NCBI GenBank assembly: GCA_905372865.1
Contig: CAJPQT010000004.1
Span: 1 to 64,000, forward strand
Origin: an uncultured Centipeda sp.
GTDB lineage: Bacteria > Bacillota > Negativicutes > Selenomonadales > Selenomonadaceae
Reading direction: 5' to 3'
DNA: 64,000 bases
Under the pieces are notes generated by a model, which had not been told where the DNA came from, did no database searches, and saw only the letters and a program-made list of their open reading frames with translations. A program made the translations under genes and the position numbers. Each line of letters starts with the position of its first letter. The stretch's first letter is position 1. This document shows positions 1-8,595 of the stretch, piece after piece.

Positions 1-21
1 TGAAAAATTTTCTTGAGTTTT

Positions 22-50
22 TTGGAGTTTTTTTAAAAAATAGGTAGGAT
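22..50 (+). promoter_or_regulatory. weak candidate sigma-A promoter for motAB
   Basis: TTGGAG at 22-27 is followed after 17 bp by TAGGAT at 45-50 in an AT-rich stretch upstream of motA. The -35 keeps only the TTG core and the -10 is imperfect, so this is tentative. No sigma-28-like box is evident. Bases 1-21 are AT-rich and hold nothing recognisable. Confidence 0.3.
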
Positions 51-140
51 TTTTCAACGATTTATGGAATACTATAGGAAGATGTGGACGTGTATCTGAT
101 GGATCAGATATCTATGCGTCTGCCGGTCGAGAGAAATGGA

Positions 141-932
141 ATGGGGGCTTTTGCTTTGGAAAAATCAACGGTCATCGGGATTATCATGGGGCTCATCTCG
201 GTCTTTGTTGGTATGATCTTGAAGGGGGCACCGCTGACGGCGCTCAATAACCCGGCGGCGTTCCTCATCATCATTGGCGGTACGTTCTCGTGCTTGTTCA
301 TTGGATTTCGCATGGAGCAGTTGGGAAATTTTTTCAACCTCATCAAGAAGACATGCCAAGTTCCCAAATTGCAGGAAAAGGGACAGCTCGTGCAGCAGTT
401 CATCGAACTGTCGCAGATTGCACGCCGTGAGGGTATCCTCGCGCTTGAGAGCAAGGCGCAGGAGATCCAGGATCCGTTCTTCCGTACGGGTCTTGGCATG
501 GTCATCGACGGTATGGATCCGGACTTCGTCGGCGATGTCCTGGATGCTGAGCTTGCGATCATGCAGGAACGTCATGCCGAGGGACGTTCGATGTTCACAC
601 AGGCGGGTACCTATGCACCGACGCTCGGCGTTCTGGGTGCCGTTGTCGGTCTGATCGCGGCACTCGGCAACCTGAACGATATCGACAAGCTCGGTCACTC
701 GATTGCAGCGGCGTTCGTTGCGACAATTCTCGGTATCTTTACGGGATATGTCCTGTGGCATCCGTTCGCGAACAAACTCAAGATTATATCGGAGCACGAG
801 GTCAGCCAGAAGCGCATGATCATTGAGGGAATTCTCTCTCTCCAGGCGGGGGATTCCCCGACGGCGATTGAGGCGAAGCTTATGGTCTTCATCCCGCAGA
901 CGGAGCGTGAGGCGTTGAAGGGAGAGGGCTGA
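141..932 (+). CDS. motA: flagellar motor stator protein MotA
   Basis: MotA forms, with MotB, the ion-conducting stator that drives flagellar rotation in the inner membrane. The product has the family pattern: two N-terminal membrane segments (TVIGIIMGLISVFVGMIL, then a second after NNPAAFLIIIGGTFSCLFIG), a long charged cytoplasmic loop that contacts FliG, and two C-terminal segments including the conserved PTLGVLGAVVGLIAAL stretch with its functional proline. The frame is open from a GTG at 84, but homologues begin close to EKSTVIGI. I chose ATG 141; a TTG at 156 (upstream GGGGG) is equally possible. The length of about 260 residues is normal. motB follows after 1 base, so the two are co-transcribed. 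Family assignment is firm, start uncertain. Confidence 0.93.
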   Translation: MGAFALEKSTVIGIIMGLISVFVGMILKGAPLTALNNPAAFLIIIGGTFSCLFIGFRMEQLGNFFNLIKKTCQVPKLQEKGQLVQQFIELSQIARREGILALESKAQEIQDPFFRTGLGMVIDGMDPDFVGDVLDAELAIMQERHAEGRSMFTQAGTYAPTLGVLGAVVGLIAALGNLNDIDKLGHSIAAAFVATILGIFTGYVLWHPFANKLKIISEHEVSQKRMIIEGILSLQAGDSPTAIEAKLMVFIPQTEREALKGEG

Positions 933-933
933 T

Positions 934-1857
934 ATGGCGAGAAAGAAGCGTGGGAAGCCCCATGACGAGGAACTCAACGAGGCTTGGCTTCTGCCCTATT
1001 CTGATCTGATGACGCTGCTCTTGGCGCTCTTTATCGCACTCTTTGCGATGTCGCAGACGGACTCGTCGAAGATGCAGGCGCTTGCACAGGCCTTTACCGC
1101 GGCGTTCAACATGGGAGGCCCGTCGTTCTTCTCGGGCATGGGGCCCACCACGGCGATGCCGAACACGCCGACGACGGCATCGGACAGCACGAATGCCGCC
1201 TATATGCAGGAGAATGAAAACCTGCGTGAGGCACAGGAAAAAATCGAGCAATACGTCAAGGAAAATAATCTGCAGGATCAGGTGACCACGGAGCTGTCCG
1301 AGGAAGGCCTGATGATTCGTCTGAAGGAAAAGGCACTTTTTGCATCCGGTTCTGCCGCACTGCAGGATCAGGCGGAGCAGATTGTTCCCGTGATTGCGGC
1401 AATCCTCTCCTCACTGCCGGAGCGCGTGACGATCTCGGGACACACGGACAATATGCCGATTGCAACGGCACAGTTCCCCTCCAACTGGGAACTCAGCTCC
1501 GCGCGTGCGGTGAGCCTCATGCGCGGGCTGATGGGCGCACAGCCGTCACTGAATCCGGCGCGATTCAGTGCACTCGGCTACAGTGAATATCGGCCGATTG
1601 CGTCGAATGACACGGAGGAGGGACGTGCACAGAACCGTCGCGTTGAGGTGTTCATTGCACGCAGCATGCGGTTCAGCCAGGAGGATTCGTCCAGTACGTC
1701 CGACGGGCAGGTGAAAACAAGCGCGAACGCACCGTCCAATGCGCTTCCGAAGGCGGCAGCCACGGAGCCGCAGGCGGGCGGCGGTGAGATCATGGGCGCA
1801 GCGACGCATCCGACACCGAATACACCGGGCGTTGTTCCGACGCCGCTGCAGCGCTGA
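934..1857 (+). CDS. motB: flagellar motor stator protein MotB
   Basis: MotB anchors the stator to peptidoglycan and supplies the ion-binding aspartate. The short cytoplasmic N-terminus is followed by one membrane helix, PYSDLMTLLLALFIALFAMS, in which Asp24 is the expected proton-binding residue. A linker and an OmpA-like peptidoglycan-binding domain follow (about residues 120-245; ISGHTDN, the conserved NWELSSARA region, then GYSEYRP and NRRVEVFI). The C-terminal 60 residues are Pro/Ala/Thr-rich and look disordered. The sequence around the helix resembles H+-type MotB more than Na+-type MotS (inference). It starts 1 base after motA stops and a terminator follows, so motAB forms its own unit. 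Confidence 0.95.
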   Translation: MARKKRGKPHDEELNEAWLLPYSDLMTLLLALFIALFAMSQTDSSKMQALAQAFTAAFNMGGPSFFSGMGPTTAMPNTPTTASDSTNAAYMQENENLREAQEKIEQYVKENNLQDQVTTELSEEGLMIRLKEKALFASGSAALQDQAEQIVPVIAAILSSLPERVTISGHTDNMPIATAQFPSNWELSSARAVSLMRGLMGAQPSLNPARFSALGYSEYRPIASNDTEEGRAQNRRVEVFIARSMRFSQEDSSSTSDGQVKTSANAPSNALPKAAATEPQAGGGEIMGAATHPTPNTPGVVPTPLQR

Positions 1858-1916
1858 GCATAAGGGGTGGTCGGCGCGTGGGAAGCCTCGGTGCTTCCTC
1901 GGAGAAAAGAAATTGA

Positions 1917-1950
1917 AAGGGGCTATTGCGGGCGCAATGGCTCCTTTTTC
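1917..1950 (+). terminator. intrinsic terminator after motB
   Basis: An inverted repeat (AAGGGGCTATTGC / GCAATGGCTCCTT with G.U pairs, GGGC loop) is followed by a T-run at 1944-1949. A smaller hairpin, GGAAGC/GCTTCC at 1881-1898, precedes it. The position, 60 bases after the motB stop and just before the acpS RBS, fits termination of motAB. Confidence 0.75.
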
Positions 1951-1969
1951 TGTCATTGCAGGAGGCATT

Positions 1970-2347
1970 ATGATTCTGGGCATCGGCAGCGATATCATCC
2001 ATATTCCGCGTGTGGCCCGCGCCATCGAGAATGAACGCTTTCTGCAGCGCGTCTATACGGCGCGGGAATGTGCCTACGCCAAGAGCCGAGGCCGGGGGAT
2101 GGCGGCAAGCCTTGCCGCGCGTTTCGCGGGCAAGGAGGCCGTGCTCAAGGCGTTTGGGACGGGGCTGCGCGATGGGAAACTGACGGATGTGGAGATCCTG
2201 CCGGATGCGCTCGGCGCACCTGTTGCCCACTTGGGCGGCTATTTTGCTGCGCGGGCGGAGGAAATGGGCGTGGAGCGCGTGTTGGTCACGCTCAGTCATG
2301 AGCGTGATTACGCGATAGCATATTGTATTTTGGAGGGTCAGCGATGA
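1970..2347 (+). CDS. acpS: holo-[acyl-carrier-protein] synthase
   Basis: AcpS transfers 4'-phosphopantetheine from CoA to the serine of apo-ACP, activating fatty acid synthesis in the cytosol. The 125-residue protein begins MILGIGSDI, where Asp8 is the Mg-binding aspartate of the family, and carries RFAGKEAVLKA with the second metal-binding glutamate, and a C-terminal VTLSHERDYA. Length is typical. The frame is open further upstream, but ATG 1970 is preceded by AGGAGG at 1960-1965 and matches the family N-terminus. Its stop overlaps the start of the next gene (ATGA). This acpS-nnr pairing is common in Firmicutes. Confidence 0.95.
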   Translation: MILGIGSDIIHIPRVARAIENERFLQRVYTARECAYAKSRGRGMAASLAARFAGKEAVLKAFGTGLRDGKLTDVEILPDALGAPVAHLGGYFAARAEEMGVERVLVTLSHERDYAIAYCILEGQR

Positions 2348-3888
2348 ATGTATCGTTTGCAGAGGATATGCGCCGAATCGATGAGACTGTGGAGAGAGAC
2401 TACGGTCTGCCCGCCCTTGCTCTGATGGAAAATGCCGGACGGCGGTCGGCCGAGGAGGCTGCCGCAATGATTGGCGGAGCGGTGAACAAGGTGTTTGCGG
2501 TCTTTGCGGGCGGCGGCAACAACGGCGGGGATGCCTTTGCCGCAGCGCGCCATCTGATGAATATGGGTGCGCGCGTGAAGCTGTTTTTTACGGGAGAAAC
2601 CGATCGTCTCGGAGAAGCGGCGCGTGCGATGCATGATACGCTTCAGGCGATGGGCGTGGAGATACGTCCTCTCGTCAGTGACCGTGACTGGGATCGGCTG
2701 CGCGTCTCCCTGCGTTTTGCGGATGCCGTTGTCGATGGGATTCTTGGGACGGGTACGCGCGGCGAGCTCAGAGAACACGTTCGGCGGCTTATTGAGGAAA
2801 TTAACGCAGCCGAGAAGCCTGTGATGGCAATTGATATTCCGAGCGGCGTGGAGGCAAATACCGGGCGTGTTTCCTCGGTCGCCGTACGAGCCGCGCGGAC
2901 GCTTGCGCTCGGACTGCCAAAAGTGGGGCATCTCCTCGGAGAAGGGGCGAACGCGGCGGGGCAGCTGCTCGTCGACGATATTGGGATCCCGCATGCCCTG
3001 CTCGCGGGAGAGGCACTACGCCAGTCACTCATCACACAGGAGGCAGCGGCAAAGCTGCTGCCCGCACGCCCGCGCGATGCGCACAAGGGCACCTGCGGCC
3101 GTATCCTCGTGGTGGCGGGCGCACTCGGCATGACGGGAGCGGCGGCGCTGGCGGCAGAGGCGGCGCTGCGCATCGGCGCGGGGCTGGTGACGCTCGCCGT
3201 GCCCGAACGGCTCTATCCTGTGCTTGCCGCGAAGCTGACAGAGGTGATGGTCGTTCCAATTCCGGATGAGGGGATGGGATATTTCGGCGGTGTCAAGGCA
3301 CTTGAGGCGGTGCTTGCCTGTGCTGCGCATCAGGATGCCGTACTGATCGGCCCGGGCCTCGGGCGCAAGCCGGAGACGAGTGAATTTGTCCGCCTCTTTG
3401 CCGCCGATGTCAAGGTTCCGCTCGTGATGGATGCTGATGCGATTTATGCATTTCGCGGGCATCTTGACGCTCTGCGCGAGCTGCCGCAGGTACCGATTCT
3501 CACACCGCATATGGGCGAATTCGCCGGTCTCCTCGGCAAGGAAACGGAGGAGGCGGCACATGATCTCCTCGGTATTGTCCGCGAGGCGGCGAACACCTAT
3601 CAGGCCGTCTTTGTCGTGAAGAGTGCATGCACCATTGTCGTCTATCCCGATGGGGATGTATTCTTTACCACCTGCGGAAATGCGGGCATGGCCACGGCAG
3701 GGGCCGGCGATGTGCTCGCCGGGGCGATCGTGGGTCTGATGCAGCAGATGGAGAGCGGGATGACGCCGCTTGTGGGGGTCTATGCGCACGGACGCGCGGG
3801 TGATCTCGCGTATGAGGCGCACGGCAATGGGCTTTTGGCAGGGGACATTTTGCGCCTTTTGCCGCAGGCGTTGGGGGAGCTTGGTTGA
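2344..3888 (+). CDS. nnr: bifunctional NAD(P)H-hydrate epimerase / ADP-dependent NAD(P)H-hydrate dehydratase
   Basis: This enzyme repairs damaged NADHX and NADPHX. The N-terminal YjeF_N domain (about residues 1-215) epimerises the hydrate, and the C-terminal ribokinase-like domain (about 225-510) dehydrates it using ADP. Visible signatures are GGGNNGGDAF and AIDIPSGV in the first domain, and LTPHMGEF and AGAGDVLAGAIVG in the second. The 514-residue length fits the fused bacterial form. ATG 2344 overlaps the acpS stop and follows GGAGGG. The promoter of the next gene overlaps the last codon and stop of this one. Assignment is strong on domain order. Confidence 0.94.
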   Translation: MNVSFAEDMRRIDETVERDYGLPALALMENAGRRSAEEAAAMIGGAVNKVFAVFAGGGNNGGDAFAAARHLMNMGARVKLFFTGETDRLGEAARAMHDTLQAMGVEIRPLVSDRDWDRLRVSLRFADAVVDGILGTGTRGELREHVRRLIEEINAAEKPVMAIDIPSGVEANTGRVSSVAVRAARTLALGLPKVGHLLGEGANAAGQLLVDDIGIPHALLAGEALRQSLITQEAAAKLLPARPRDAHKGTCGRILVVAGALGMTGAAALAAEAALRIGAGLVTLAVPERLYPVLAAKLTEVMVVPIPDEGMGYFGGVKALEAVLACAAHQDAVLIGPGLGRKPETSEFVRLFAADVKVPLVMDADAIYAFRGHLDALRELPQVPILTPHMGEFAGLLGKETEEAAHDLLGIVREAANTYQAVFVVKSACTIVVYPDGDVFFTTCGNAGMATAGAGDVLAGAIVGLMQQMESGMTPLVGVYAHGRAGDLAYEAHGNGLLAGDILRLLPQALGELG

Positions 3889-3913
3889 CAAGTACACTCT
3901 GCGGTACTATGAT
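3885..3913 (+). promoter_or_regulatory. consensus sigma-A promoter of ilvE
   Basis: TTGACA at 3885-3890 and TATGAT at 3908-3913 are separated by 17 bp. The -35 box contains the TGA stop codon of the preceding gene (3886-3888), so the aminotransferase has its own promoter despite lying 58 bp downstream. Confidence 0.85.
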
Positions 3914-3946
3914 AGGGAAAATCTGTATTTGAAAAGAGGGCATATT

Positions 3947-4972
3947 ATGGCAAAGGCGGATATTGATTGGGGAAATCTGGGGTTTGGCTATCGTGCATTG
4001 CCCAAGCGCTATGTGGCGAACTATGCGGGCGGTACATGGGACGCGGGCGGACTGACATCCGAGGCGACGGTGACGATCAGTGAGTGCGCCGGGATTCTGC
4101 ACTACTGCCAGGAGGTCTTTGAGGGGCTGAAGGCGTATGAGGCGGTGAACGGCGATATTGTGACGTTCCGCCCCGATCTCAATGCAGAGCGCATGTATCA
4201 CTCGGCGGCGTATCTTGAGATGCCTTCGTTTCCGCAGGAGCGATTCCTCGAGGCGGTGGATGCGGTGGTTGCGGCGAATCGTGACTATGTGCCGCCGTAT
4301 GGTTCGGGTGCATCGCTCTATCTGCGCCCGCTGATCTTCGCGACCGGCGAGGTCATCGGCGTAAAGCCTGCAGATGCCTATCAGTTCCGTCTTTTTGCAA
4401 CGCCGGTTGGCCCCTACTTCAAGGGCGGTGCAAAGCCCGTGCGCCTCTGCGTGAGCGACTTTGATCGTGCGGCACCCCATGGCACGGGGCACATCAAGGC
4501 GGGGCTGAACTATGCGATGAGCCTCCACGCCTATATGGCGGCACATGAGGCGGGCTTCGATGAGAATATGTTCCTCGATGCCGCGACGCGTACGTACGTC
4601 GAGGAGACGGGCGGCGCGAACTTCCTGTTCGTGACGAAGGACGGAACCATCGTCACGCCGAAGTCGGACTCGATCCTGCCCTCGATCACGCGGCGTTCGC
4701 TCGTCTACATCGCGGAGCATATCCTCGGCATGAAAGTGGAAGAGCGTCCCGTCGCCTTTGCGGAGCTCACGGACTTCGCCGAAGGCGGCCTCTGCGGTAC
4801 GGCGGCGGTGATTTCACCGATCGGTTCGGTAACCCGTGGGGACAAGGTGATTGCACTGCCGAGCGGTATGGAACACATGGGCCCGATTCTGCAGAAACTG
4901 TACGACACGCTGCGCGGCATTCAGCTCGGAACGGTGGAGACACCAAAGGGGTGGATCCGCAAGATTTGCTGA
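3947..4972 (+). CDS. ilvE: branched-chain amino acid aminotransferase
   Basis: A PLP-dependent fold-IV aminotransferase interconverting leucine, isoleucine and valine with their 2-oxo acids, using glutamate/2-oxoglutarate. The 341-residue product has the longer BCAT layout. GTGHIKAGLNYA contains the likely PLP-binding Lys184, EETGGANFLFV binds the cofactor phosphate, and DSILPSITRRS follows. ATG 3947 follows AAGAGGG; the frame is open upstream but that part lies inside nnr. It is a one-gene unit, with a consensus promoter on the left and a large terminator on the right. No T-box or leader peptide is visible in the short leader. Confidence 0.93.
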   Translation: MAKADIDWGNLGFGYRALPKRYVANYAGGTWDAGGLTSEATVTISECAGILHYCQEVFEGLKAYEAVNGDIVTFRPDLNAERMYHSAAYLEMPSFPQERFLEAVDAVVAANRDYVPPYGSGASLYLRPLIFATGEVIGVKPADAYQFRLFATPVGPYFKGGAKPVRLCVSDFDRAAPHGTGHIKAGLNYAMSLHAYMAAHEAGFDENMFLDAATRTYVEETGGANFLFVTKDGTIVTPKSDSILPSITRRSLVYIAEHILGMKVEERPVAFAELTDFAEGGLCGTAAVISPIGSVTRGDKVIALPSGMEHMGPILQKLYDTLRGIQLGTVETPKGWIRKIC

Positions 4973-4975
4973 CAC

Positions 4976-5048
4976 AATTTCGTTCTCGTTGCGATGGGAT
5001 TCTGGTGCATCCGGAATCCTTTCGTCGGGGAACGAAATTTTTTTTTAC
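4976..5048 (+). terminator. two-tier intrinsic terminator after ilvE
   Basis: An outer stem (AATTTCGTTC at 4976-4985 with GAACGAAATT at 5030-5039) is followed by a run of Ts to 5046. It encloses an inner hairpin, GGATTC 4997-5002 / GAATCC 5014-5019. This is unusually long for an intrinsic terminator. Confidence 0.85.
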
Positions 5049-5070
5049 GAAGCGGACAGGTCACAAGGAT

Positions 5071-5099
5071 TTTCGCTGCTGAGAGAGAAATTCTAAAAT
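5071..5099 (+). promoter_or_regulatory. weak candidate promoter of the cdaA operon
   Basis: TAAAAT at 5094-5099 has TTTCGC at 5071-5076 spaced 17 bp upstream. The -10 is reasonable and the -35 poor. It lies between the ilvE terminator and cdaA, so some promoter is needed here. The remaining leader (5100-5194) shows no recognised riboswitch. Confidence 0.35.
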
Positions 5100-5194
5100 A
5101 GATGCTCGTCGCCAGCCGATGTGCGGGTCGTTCTGCCGGCGAGAATGTATGGGGAAGTATGACGAGAGGGATAGTTTCTGCGTGGGGGATCCTT

Positions 5195-6034
5195 ATGCCG
5201 CTTGATTTTACGATGCCGACACAGTTCCGCGGCATTCTGTCGACCATTACGCCGTTGGATATTCTCGATATTCTGATTGTCGCGTTCATTCTCTACCGCG
5301 TCTATGTGATGCTTGAGGATACGCGTGCGATCACGCTCGCCAAGGGGATTCTCGTCCTCCTCGGCGTGACGGTGGTGACAAGCTACTTTGATCTGCATGT
5401 GATTTCATGGCTCCTGCAAAAGTCCGTGACGCTGCTCTTTGTCGCGCTGCCGATTGTGTTTCAGCCGGAACTGCGGCGTGCGCTTGAGCATCTCGGCCAG
5501 GGGCGATTTTTTCGTGCCGGCAGTCTGATGGATGATGAGGAGGCGCAGAGTACGATCCGTGAGATTCGCAGTGCGGTGAAGATTCTCTCGGCAAATAAAA
5601 TTGGCGCACTGCTGGTCATCGAGCGCAATATGGGGCTGAACGATATCAGCGCCACAGGCATACAGATTGACGGCCTCATCACCTCAGATTTTCTCATGAA
5701 TGTATTTATCCCGAATACACCGCTCCATGACGGTGCCGCAGTGATCCGCGGCAAACGTCTGATTGCGGCGGGCTGTCTCCTGCCGCTGACGGAGAACCGC
5801 AGCCTTTCCACGGAGCTCGGAACGCGGCACCGCGCCGCGATCGGCCTCTCGGAGCAGTGCGATGCACTCGTCGTGGTGGTGAGTGAGGAGACGGGGACGA
5901 TTTCGATCGCGGAGAACGGGCGCATTCACCGTCACCTGGACGGGGATCAGCTGACACACATCCTGACACCCGCGTTCGCGTACAGTTCAGGGTCGTCCAT
6001 TTGGGAACTCGTTCGGAGCTGGAGGAAAAAATGA
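5195..6034 (+). CDS. cdaA: diadenylate cyclase CdaA (c-di-AMP synthase)
   Basis: CdaA is the membrane-bound housekeeping c-di-AMP synthase of Firmicutes, condensing two ATP molecules. The product has about three N-terminal membrane helices (residues 15-85) followed by a DAC domain with the catalytic DGA (LHDGAAVIRG) and the ATP-binding GTRHRAAIG. Length (279 residues) is normal. The frame is open from 5102; I chose ATG 5195, preceded by GGGGG, because homologues start near MPLDF. The stop overlaps cdaR by ATGA. The cdaA-cdaR-glmM order, here with one inserted gene, links c-di-AMP synthesis to peptidoglycan precursor supply. Confidence 0.95.
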   Translation: MPLDFTMPTQFRGILSTITPLDILDILIVAFILYRVYVMLEDTRAITLAKGILVLLGVTVVTSYFDLHVISWLLQKSVTLLFVALPIVFQPELRRALEHLGQGRFFRAGSLMDDEEAQSTIREIRSAVKILSANKIGALLVIERNMGLNDISATGIQIDGLITSDFLMNVFIPNTPLHDGAAVIRGKRLIAAGCLLPLTENRSLSTELGTRHRAAIGLSEQCDALVVVVSEETGTISIAENGRIHRHLDGDQLTHILTPAFAYSSGSSIWELVRSWRKK

Positions 6035-6963
6035 TGACGAGGCTTCGGGGCATTGTGCAGCACAATCTGCCCGCAAAAATTGCCGCCCTCATTGTGGCGG
6101 TCGTGCTCTGGCTCTATGTGATGAACGATCAGAACCCTGCCATGGAGGGGACGTATACGGTTCCGGTGACGATCGAGAATGCACCGGACGGCTATTTGAT
6201 GAATGCTGCCGACGACACGGTGACGATTCGCGTGCGCGGTTCGCGTTCTCTCTTCGTCGCAGCGGACTCTTCCGATTTTCATGCGCGCATCAATCTGTCC
6301 GACTTCACGGAGGGGGAGCGTGCCTATGCCGTGGAGACCTCCATACCATACGGATTTGAGCTTGTGAATGCATCTCCGGATAAGATCACGGTAAATCTCG
6401 ATCGGATGATTCAAAAGACCCTTAGGGCGGAGCTGACGATCAGCGGATCGCCTGCGTCCGGCTTCACCGTGGACAAGGTCAGTCAGACCAATGAGGCTGC
6501 GACGATGTTGGGGCCGCGGAGCCTCGTGAATCAGGTCACACACATTGTGGGACATATCAATCTCAGTGGACAGTCGAGTGACTATACGGCGATTGTGGCA
6601 CTCTCACCCATCAACAGTGAGGGGCGAGAGGTCTCCGGTGTCAGCCTCCAGCCGCCGTCTACGGAGGTATCGATCAAACTCGTGCGCGGCCTCACACGCA
6701 AGGTGGTCGCAGTGCAGGCGAAGCCGCAGAGTGACCTCTCGCCGCAGCTCCGGCTCGAGGGTATTACGGTCGAGCCTTCCCGCATCGAGATCGCAGGAGC
6801 GGAGGATGTCATCGGCAAGATCACGAGCATCGAGACGGAGGAGTTCTCTCTATCACAGGTGCGGGAGACGGAGAAACGTTCGGTGAAGCTTGCACTGCCC
6901 GCCGGCGTGACAGCGGCGGACCCAAATGTGACGGTGGAGATCAAGGTGGGAGCAATGCAATGA
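6031..6963 (+). CDS. cdaR: CdaA regulator, YbbR-domain protein
   Basis: CdaR is an extracytoplasmic protein that modulates CdaA activity. One N-terminal membrane helix (KIAALIVAVVLWLYVMN) is followed by consecutive YbbR-type beta-rich repeats of about 80 residues, seen as recurring patterns such as TVTIRVRGSRS and PSRIEIAGAEDVI. At 310 residues it probably has three repeats, fewer than the B. subtilis protein. It starts within the cdaA stop (ATGA, with GGAGG just upstream) and its own stop overlaps the next start, so translation is coupled on both sides. Confidence 0.92.
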   Translation: MMTRLRGIVQHNLPAKIAALIVAVVLWLYVMNDQNPAMEGTYTVPVTIENAPDGYLMNAADDTVTIRVRGSRSLFVAADSSDFHARINLSDFTEGERAYAVETSIPYGFELVNASPDKITVNLDRMIQKTLRAELTISGSPASGFTVDKVSQTNEAATMLGPRSLVNQVTHIVGHINLSGQSSDYTAIVALSPINSEGREVSGVSLQPPSTEVSIKLVRGLTRKVVAVQAKPQSDLSPQLRLEGITVEPSRIEIAGAEDVIGKITSIETEEFSLSQVRETEKRSVKLALPAGVTAADPNVTVEIKVGAMQ

Positions 6964-8555
6964 TTCGCGTGAAAAATCTGCGCGTTCCCTATGACGCTGT
7001 ACGTCCGCTCGAGGAATATGCAGCGGCCCGCCTCAAGATATCACCCTGCGCCGTGCGCGGGGTGATTGTCGTTCATAAGGCATTGGATGCGCGGCGCAGA
7101 CGCGGTGGTCCAATCGTTTGGGTCTACGTGCTCGATGTCGCGGTTGACGGCGAGCGCTCGGTGCTTGCACAGCTGCGCAGGGACAAGGAGGTCGGCTGCG
7201 CGCCGATCGAGGAACCCTTGTCGATTCCGTGCGCAGGCGTGGGCGTGCGGCGGCCTGTTATCGTTGGATTCGGTCCGGCGGGGATCTTTGCTGCATGGGT
7301 GCTCGCACGCGCAGGGCTTGCGCCGCTTGTCCTCGAGCGCGGACAGGATGTCGACCGACGGACGGCGGATGTGGCACGCTTCTGGCAGACGGGGATCCTC
7401 GATCCTGGATCGAATGTGCAGTTTGGTGAGGGGGGCGCGGGGACGTTCTCGGATGGGAAACTGACGGCACGCAGCACAGACCCGCGCATGCGGGAGGTCA
7501 TCGAGGCCTTCGTCGCTGCGGGGGCACCCGAGGAAATCCGTTATCTGCAGAAGCCGCACATCGGGACAGATATCCTGCGCACGGTGGTAAAGAATCTGCG
7601 CGAAGAGATCAAGCGCATGGGGGGAGAGGTGCGCTTCGGCGCGCAGGTGACGGGTGTGGAGATGCACGCGGGGGACATTGCGGCGATCGTGGTGAATGAC
7701 GCGGAGCAGATTCCCGTCGATGCAGTGTTTTTCGGCATCGGGCATTCGGCGCGTGATACTTACGCGATGATGCATGAGATGGGTGTTGTAATGGAGCCCA
7801 AGGCCTTTGCCGTCGGTGTGCGCGTTGAGCACGCACAGGAATTCATCGACCGCATGCGGTATGGTGCAGCAGCGGGCAGTCCGCATCTCCCCGTCGCGGA
7901 CTATGCGATGACGTATCGTGATGAGACGGGCGGACGCGGTGTCTACTCGTTCTGTATGTGCCCCGGCGGCATGGTCGTTGCGGCGGCATCCGAGATGGGC
8001 CGCCTCGTGACGAACGGGATGAGCAACTATCGGCGCAGCTCGGGCACGGCGAACAGTGCTCTGCTCGTGCAGGTCGGGCCCGCCGACTGGGGCGGAGATG
8101 TGCTCGGCGGCATCGCGTTTCAACGGGAGCTCGAGGAACGTGCCTATCGGGGCGGCGGGGGCGATTATAGGGCACCTGTGCAGTCGGTTGGAGATTTCCT
8201 CACGGGACAGACCGGTACGCAGGATTTTGCTGTCACGCCGACCTATGCACCGGGTGTGCGGCCCGCCGATCTGCGCAGTGTGCTTCCTGCGGCGTGTACG
8301 GCATCTCTTGTGCGTGCACTTACCTTTTGGGAGGAGCGCGTGCCGGGTTTTGGTGCGGCCGATGTGCCGATGACGGGCGTGGAGTCACGCTCATCCGCGC
8401 CCTGCCGCATTGTGCGCGACGCGGTGACGATGGAATCCGTTTCGGCGGCGGGGCTCTATCCGATCGGCGAGGGAGCAGGTTATGCGGGCGGAATCATGAG
8501 TGCTGCACTTGACGGGCTGAAAGCGGCGCTTGCTTTTTTAGACAAGATACAGTAG
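6960..8555 (+). CDS. FAD-dependent oxidoreductase, COG2509 type
   Basis: A predicted FAD flavoprotein of unassigned substrate. After an N-terminal domain of about 95 residues comes a dinucleotide-binding stretch, RRPVIVGFGPAGIFAAWVLA, then the FGEGGAGTFSDGKLTAR motif typical of this uncharacterised family, and a C-terminal flavin-contacting region LYPIGEGAGYAGGIMSAALDG. The 531-residue length is normal for the family. It sits between cdaR and glmM with an ATGA overlap to cdaR. Its presence inside this conserved operon suggests constitutive co-expression but gives no function. It has no membrane segment or signal peptide. Confidence 0.88.
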   Translation: MIRVKNLRVPYDAVRPLEEYAAARLKISPCAVRGVIVVHKALDARRRRGGPIVWVYVLDVAVDGERSVLAQLRRDKEVGCAPIEEPLSIPCAGVGVRRPVIVGFGPAGIFAAWVLARAGLAPLVLERGQDVDRRTADVARFWQTGILDPGSNVQFGEGGAGTFSDGKLTARSTDPRMREVIEAFVAAGAPEEIRYLQKPHIGTDILRTVVKNLREEIKRMGGEVRFGAQVTGVEMHAGDIAAIVVNDAEQIPVDAVFFGIGHSARDTYAMMHEMGVVMEPKAFAVGVRVEHAQEFIDRMRYGAAAGSPHLPVADYAMTYRDETGGRGVYSFCMCPGGMVVAAASEMGRLVTNGMSNYRRSSGTANSALLVQVGPADWGGDVLGGIAFQRELEERAYRGGGGDYRAPVQSVGDFLTGQTGTQDFAVTPTYAPGVRPADLRSVLPAACTASLVRALTFWEERVPGFGAADVPMTGVESRSSAPCRIVRDAVTMESVSAAGLYPIGEGAGYAGGIMSAALDGLKAALAFLDKIQ

Positions 8556-8595
8556 ATTATGATGAGAAAAGATACTGACTCATAGGGGGCTGTTC